Positions 62,492 to 64,000 of a stretch of DNA of 64,000 nt are shown piece after piece. Source of the stretch: Pseudarthrobacter sp. NS4 (GTDB lineage Bacteria > Actinomycetota > Actinomycetes > Actinomycetales > Micrococcaceae); NCBI RefSeq assembly GCF_024758005.1, contig NZ_CP103288.1:3844001-3908000 (forward strand), written 5' to 3'. Made by a program: the position numbers and the translations under genes. The notes beneath the pieces were generated by a model, which saw nothing but the letters and a program-made list of their open reading frames with translations, did no database searches and was not told the origin of the DNA. Numbering within the stretch: position 1 is the stretch's first letter; each line of letters starts with the position of its first letter.

Positions 62492-64000
62492 TTAGTCCTT
62501 CGAATTCTTGGCGGTTGTTGCGCCGGCCGGGTTGTCGAGCTTGAGCCGCCATTGCCAGGCGTAATCCTGCCCGTCGAGGCGGTGCTTGGGCAGGGTGTCG
62601 GGTCCGAGGAACACAGTCCCTACGCCCCGGTGAGCTGTATCGAGGTTGACGATGGTCTTCCCAGAGCGGGGCAGCTGCCAGTAATGGGTTGCTGATTCGA
62701 GTTCTTCGGTCGAATAACGGGATACGGTCATGTGTAAGTCAGTGGCGTGTTCCGTCTTTACGGTGCCTGCCGGACCCTTGAGCTGGAGTTCGCGCACTCC
62801 CCCGCGCGTGCCGTTGGATTGCGGGACGATGTAGGGCACAGCCAAGTCATCGATGCTGCTTTCCCAGGTTCCCAGAAGCGCAGATTGCGCTCGGTCGGGG
62901 TAGTTTTCCCACGGCCCGAGTCCCACCCAGCGTCCGTCCTCGAAGCCGTCGATAAGTTCGAACTCGATGCCGACGCGTAGACCGTCCCCTGTGGATTCCG
63001 GCAGGATGACGTGCTCATCGATGATCCAGTCGCCCTCGGCTGCTGCCGTGATGCTGCGGCGGTGGGTGACAACGTCATCACCAAAGGCAGTGCGATAGGT
63101 CCGGGTAACCACGGCACCCGCTCCCTGAAGCTTTACCTCTGTATCAACAAGGTCCAGGCGGAAGAAGCCGGAACGTACGAAGCGGTTATCGAGGGCAAAG
63201 GATCGGTCGTTGTCCGTGAGCGGGCGCCAGAGGCACAGCTCGGGGGCGCGGGTCAGCAGCGGATGTGAAAGTGACCCGTCGTCGTCGAGCTCAAGCTCGA
63301 TCGGGTCGGCGAACGCCAGCTGGTGATGTTCGGCTTCCAGGATTACCTGGAGTACCGCTATTTCGGTGCCGGCCGGCGCCCAGAGTGTGCGCTCCTGCGT
63401 CCGGAGTGTCAACGTCACCGCCAATGCACCGGGCTCCCGTGCTGCTGCGCGTACGGGGGGCGGAAGTTCCAGTGCCGCGGTGGTGCCCGGAGCGGCGTCA
63501 GGGAGGTCGACGGCGGTTACGACGACGGGGCCGTCCGCCGTTTCGATCCGCACCTCGCCCCTTAGCCCGCGGAGGTCCGCGAACGCTTGGCGGTTGAGGA
63601 TCTCCAGCCGCCCGTCACGGGCCGTTGCAGCGTCTGAGATGATCCTTACCGGGGCGAAAATGCCCCGCGCTTCGAAGAGGGCCGGCTTCGGAGTGAGGTC
63701 AGGAAAGACGATGCCATAGTTGAGGATCGCTCCGCTGTTGGGTTCGTCGCCGAAGTCGCCGCCGTAGCGGTAGTGGCCGTCGCCGTCGGGGTCCAATGAG
63801 TGGTCACGCCATCCCCAGATGAAACCGCCCTGCAGCCCCGGCAGTGATTCAAAGAGCCGCCAGTACTCGTCCAGCCCGCCCGTGGAGTTGCCCAGGGAAA
63901 AAGCGTACTCACACAGAATCAGTGGGCGGTCCGCCCGGGTGTCGTTGGCGTATGCCTCCAGGGCAGGGAATGAGCCGTACATTGGGCAGACAATGTCAGT
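62492..64000 (-). CDS. GH2 beta-galactosidase (LacZ type), 5' part outside window
   Basis: The visible C-terminal ~500 residues begin within the catalytic barrel: TDIVCPMYGSFP, then the nucleophile Glu in RPLILCEYAFSLGNSTGG, and FIWGWRDHSLD. The beta-sandwich and large C-terminal super-sandwich domain (LacZ domain 5, with LRVGIEFELIDGFEDGRWVG and WENYPDRAQSALLGTW) follow. The N-terminal domains and the acid/base Glu lie beyond position 64000. It would be the upstream partner of uidA in the same operon. Side-chain galactose of hemicelluloses is a likely target. Confidence 0.9.
   Translation of the reverse strand, partial: TDIVCPMYGSFPALEAYANDTRADRPLILCEYAFSLGNSTGGLDEYWRLFESLPGLQGGFIWGWRDHSLDPDGDGHYRYGGDFGDEPNSGAILNYGIVFPDLTPKPALFEARGIFAPVRIISDAATARDGRLEILNRQAFADLRGLRGEVRIETADGPVVVTAVDLPDAAPGTTAALELPPPVRAAAREPGALAVTLTLRTQERTLWAPAGTEIAVLQVILEAEHHQLAFADPIELELDDDGSLSHPLLTRAPELCLWRPLTDNDRSFALDNRFVRSGFFRLDLVDTEVKLQGAGAVVTRTYRTAFGDDVVTHRRSITAAAEGDWIIDEHVILPESTGDGLRVGIEFELIDGFEDGRWVGLGPWENYPDRAQSALLGTWESSIDDLAVPYIVPQSNGTRGGVRELQLKGPAGTVKTEHATDLHMTVSRYSTEELESATHYWQLPRSGKTIVNLDTAHRGVGTVFLGPDTLPKHRLDGQDYAWQWRLKLDNPAGATTAKNSKD

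Overview
The window is a high-GC, densely packed bacterial chromosome segment. GTG and TTG starts, 4-bp start/stop overlaps, many IclR, MarR, TetR and LacI regulators, and protein sequences typical of Micrococcaceae suggest an Arthrobacter or Pseudarthrobacter-type soil actinobacterium. The genus is inferred from protein style only. No rRNA, tRNA, CRISPR array, integrase or intact transposase was seen. The whole region reads as a catabolic accessory region for plant-derived carbon: aromatic acids in the middle, hemicellulose and uronic acids at both ends.

Layout. 1-5.3 kb (-): a peptide/opine-type ABC importer (binding protein, permease, permease-ATPase fusion, ATPase). 5.5-11.8 kb (+): GH1 glycosidase, CaiB-type CoA-transferase, fused AccD/AccA-type carboxyltransferase and GH42 beta-galactosidase. 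11.8-13 kb: gene-poor DNA with two copies of a dispersed repeat and a truncated secreted ORF. 13-23.2 kb: an aromatic cluster with an IclR regulator, a flavin hydroxylase going right, and a leftward operon of CoA-transferase, citryl-CoA-lyase-like protein, LigB, LigA, LeuD, aromatic-acid MFS and a non-oxidative decarboxylase. 23.6-27.2 kb: pobA, its IclR regulator and a 4-hydroxybenzoate-type MFS. 27.4-34.3 kb: MetF-like reductase with a coupled microprotein, two paralogous MarR genes with the same operator design, DUF1990, thyA, a DsbA-like protein, an SDR/HxlR pair, a pobA 3' remnant and a sufS 5' remnant. 34.3-38.5 kb: AraC, nitrilase, a frameshifted Tat-exported MBL hydrolase, a small protein and another repeat copy. 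38.6-46.4 kb (-): MarR, then GH3, uxaC, uxuB, manD and gntK as a glucuronate operon. 46.8-50 kb: KstD-like flavoprotein, SDR and TetR. 50.3-57.1 kb (+): a second fused-type ABC importer ending in GH43. 57-64 kb: TetR, small protein, LacI, MFS, beta-glucuronidase (uidA) and a GH2 beta-galactosidase running off the end.

How it fits together. GH43, GH3, GH2, GH42, GH1 and UidA would release xylose, arabinose, galactose, glucose and glucuronate. The two Dpp-like importers, each next to glycosidases, probably bring in oligosaccharides. UxaC, UxuB and ManD convert glucuronate to 2-keto-3-deoxygluconate. A palindromic site shared by the GH3/uxaC and ABC/GH43 operons suggests co-regulation.

The most interesting candidate system is the 13.6-22.8 kb cluster. 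It couples a LigAB-type extradiol dioxygenase to a CoA-transferase, a citrate-synthase-fold lyase and a lone LeuD. It lacks every usual lower-pathway enzyme (LigC/I/J/K, GalB/D, MhpC/D/E/F). This may be a CoA-dependent way to finish ring-cleavage product degradation.
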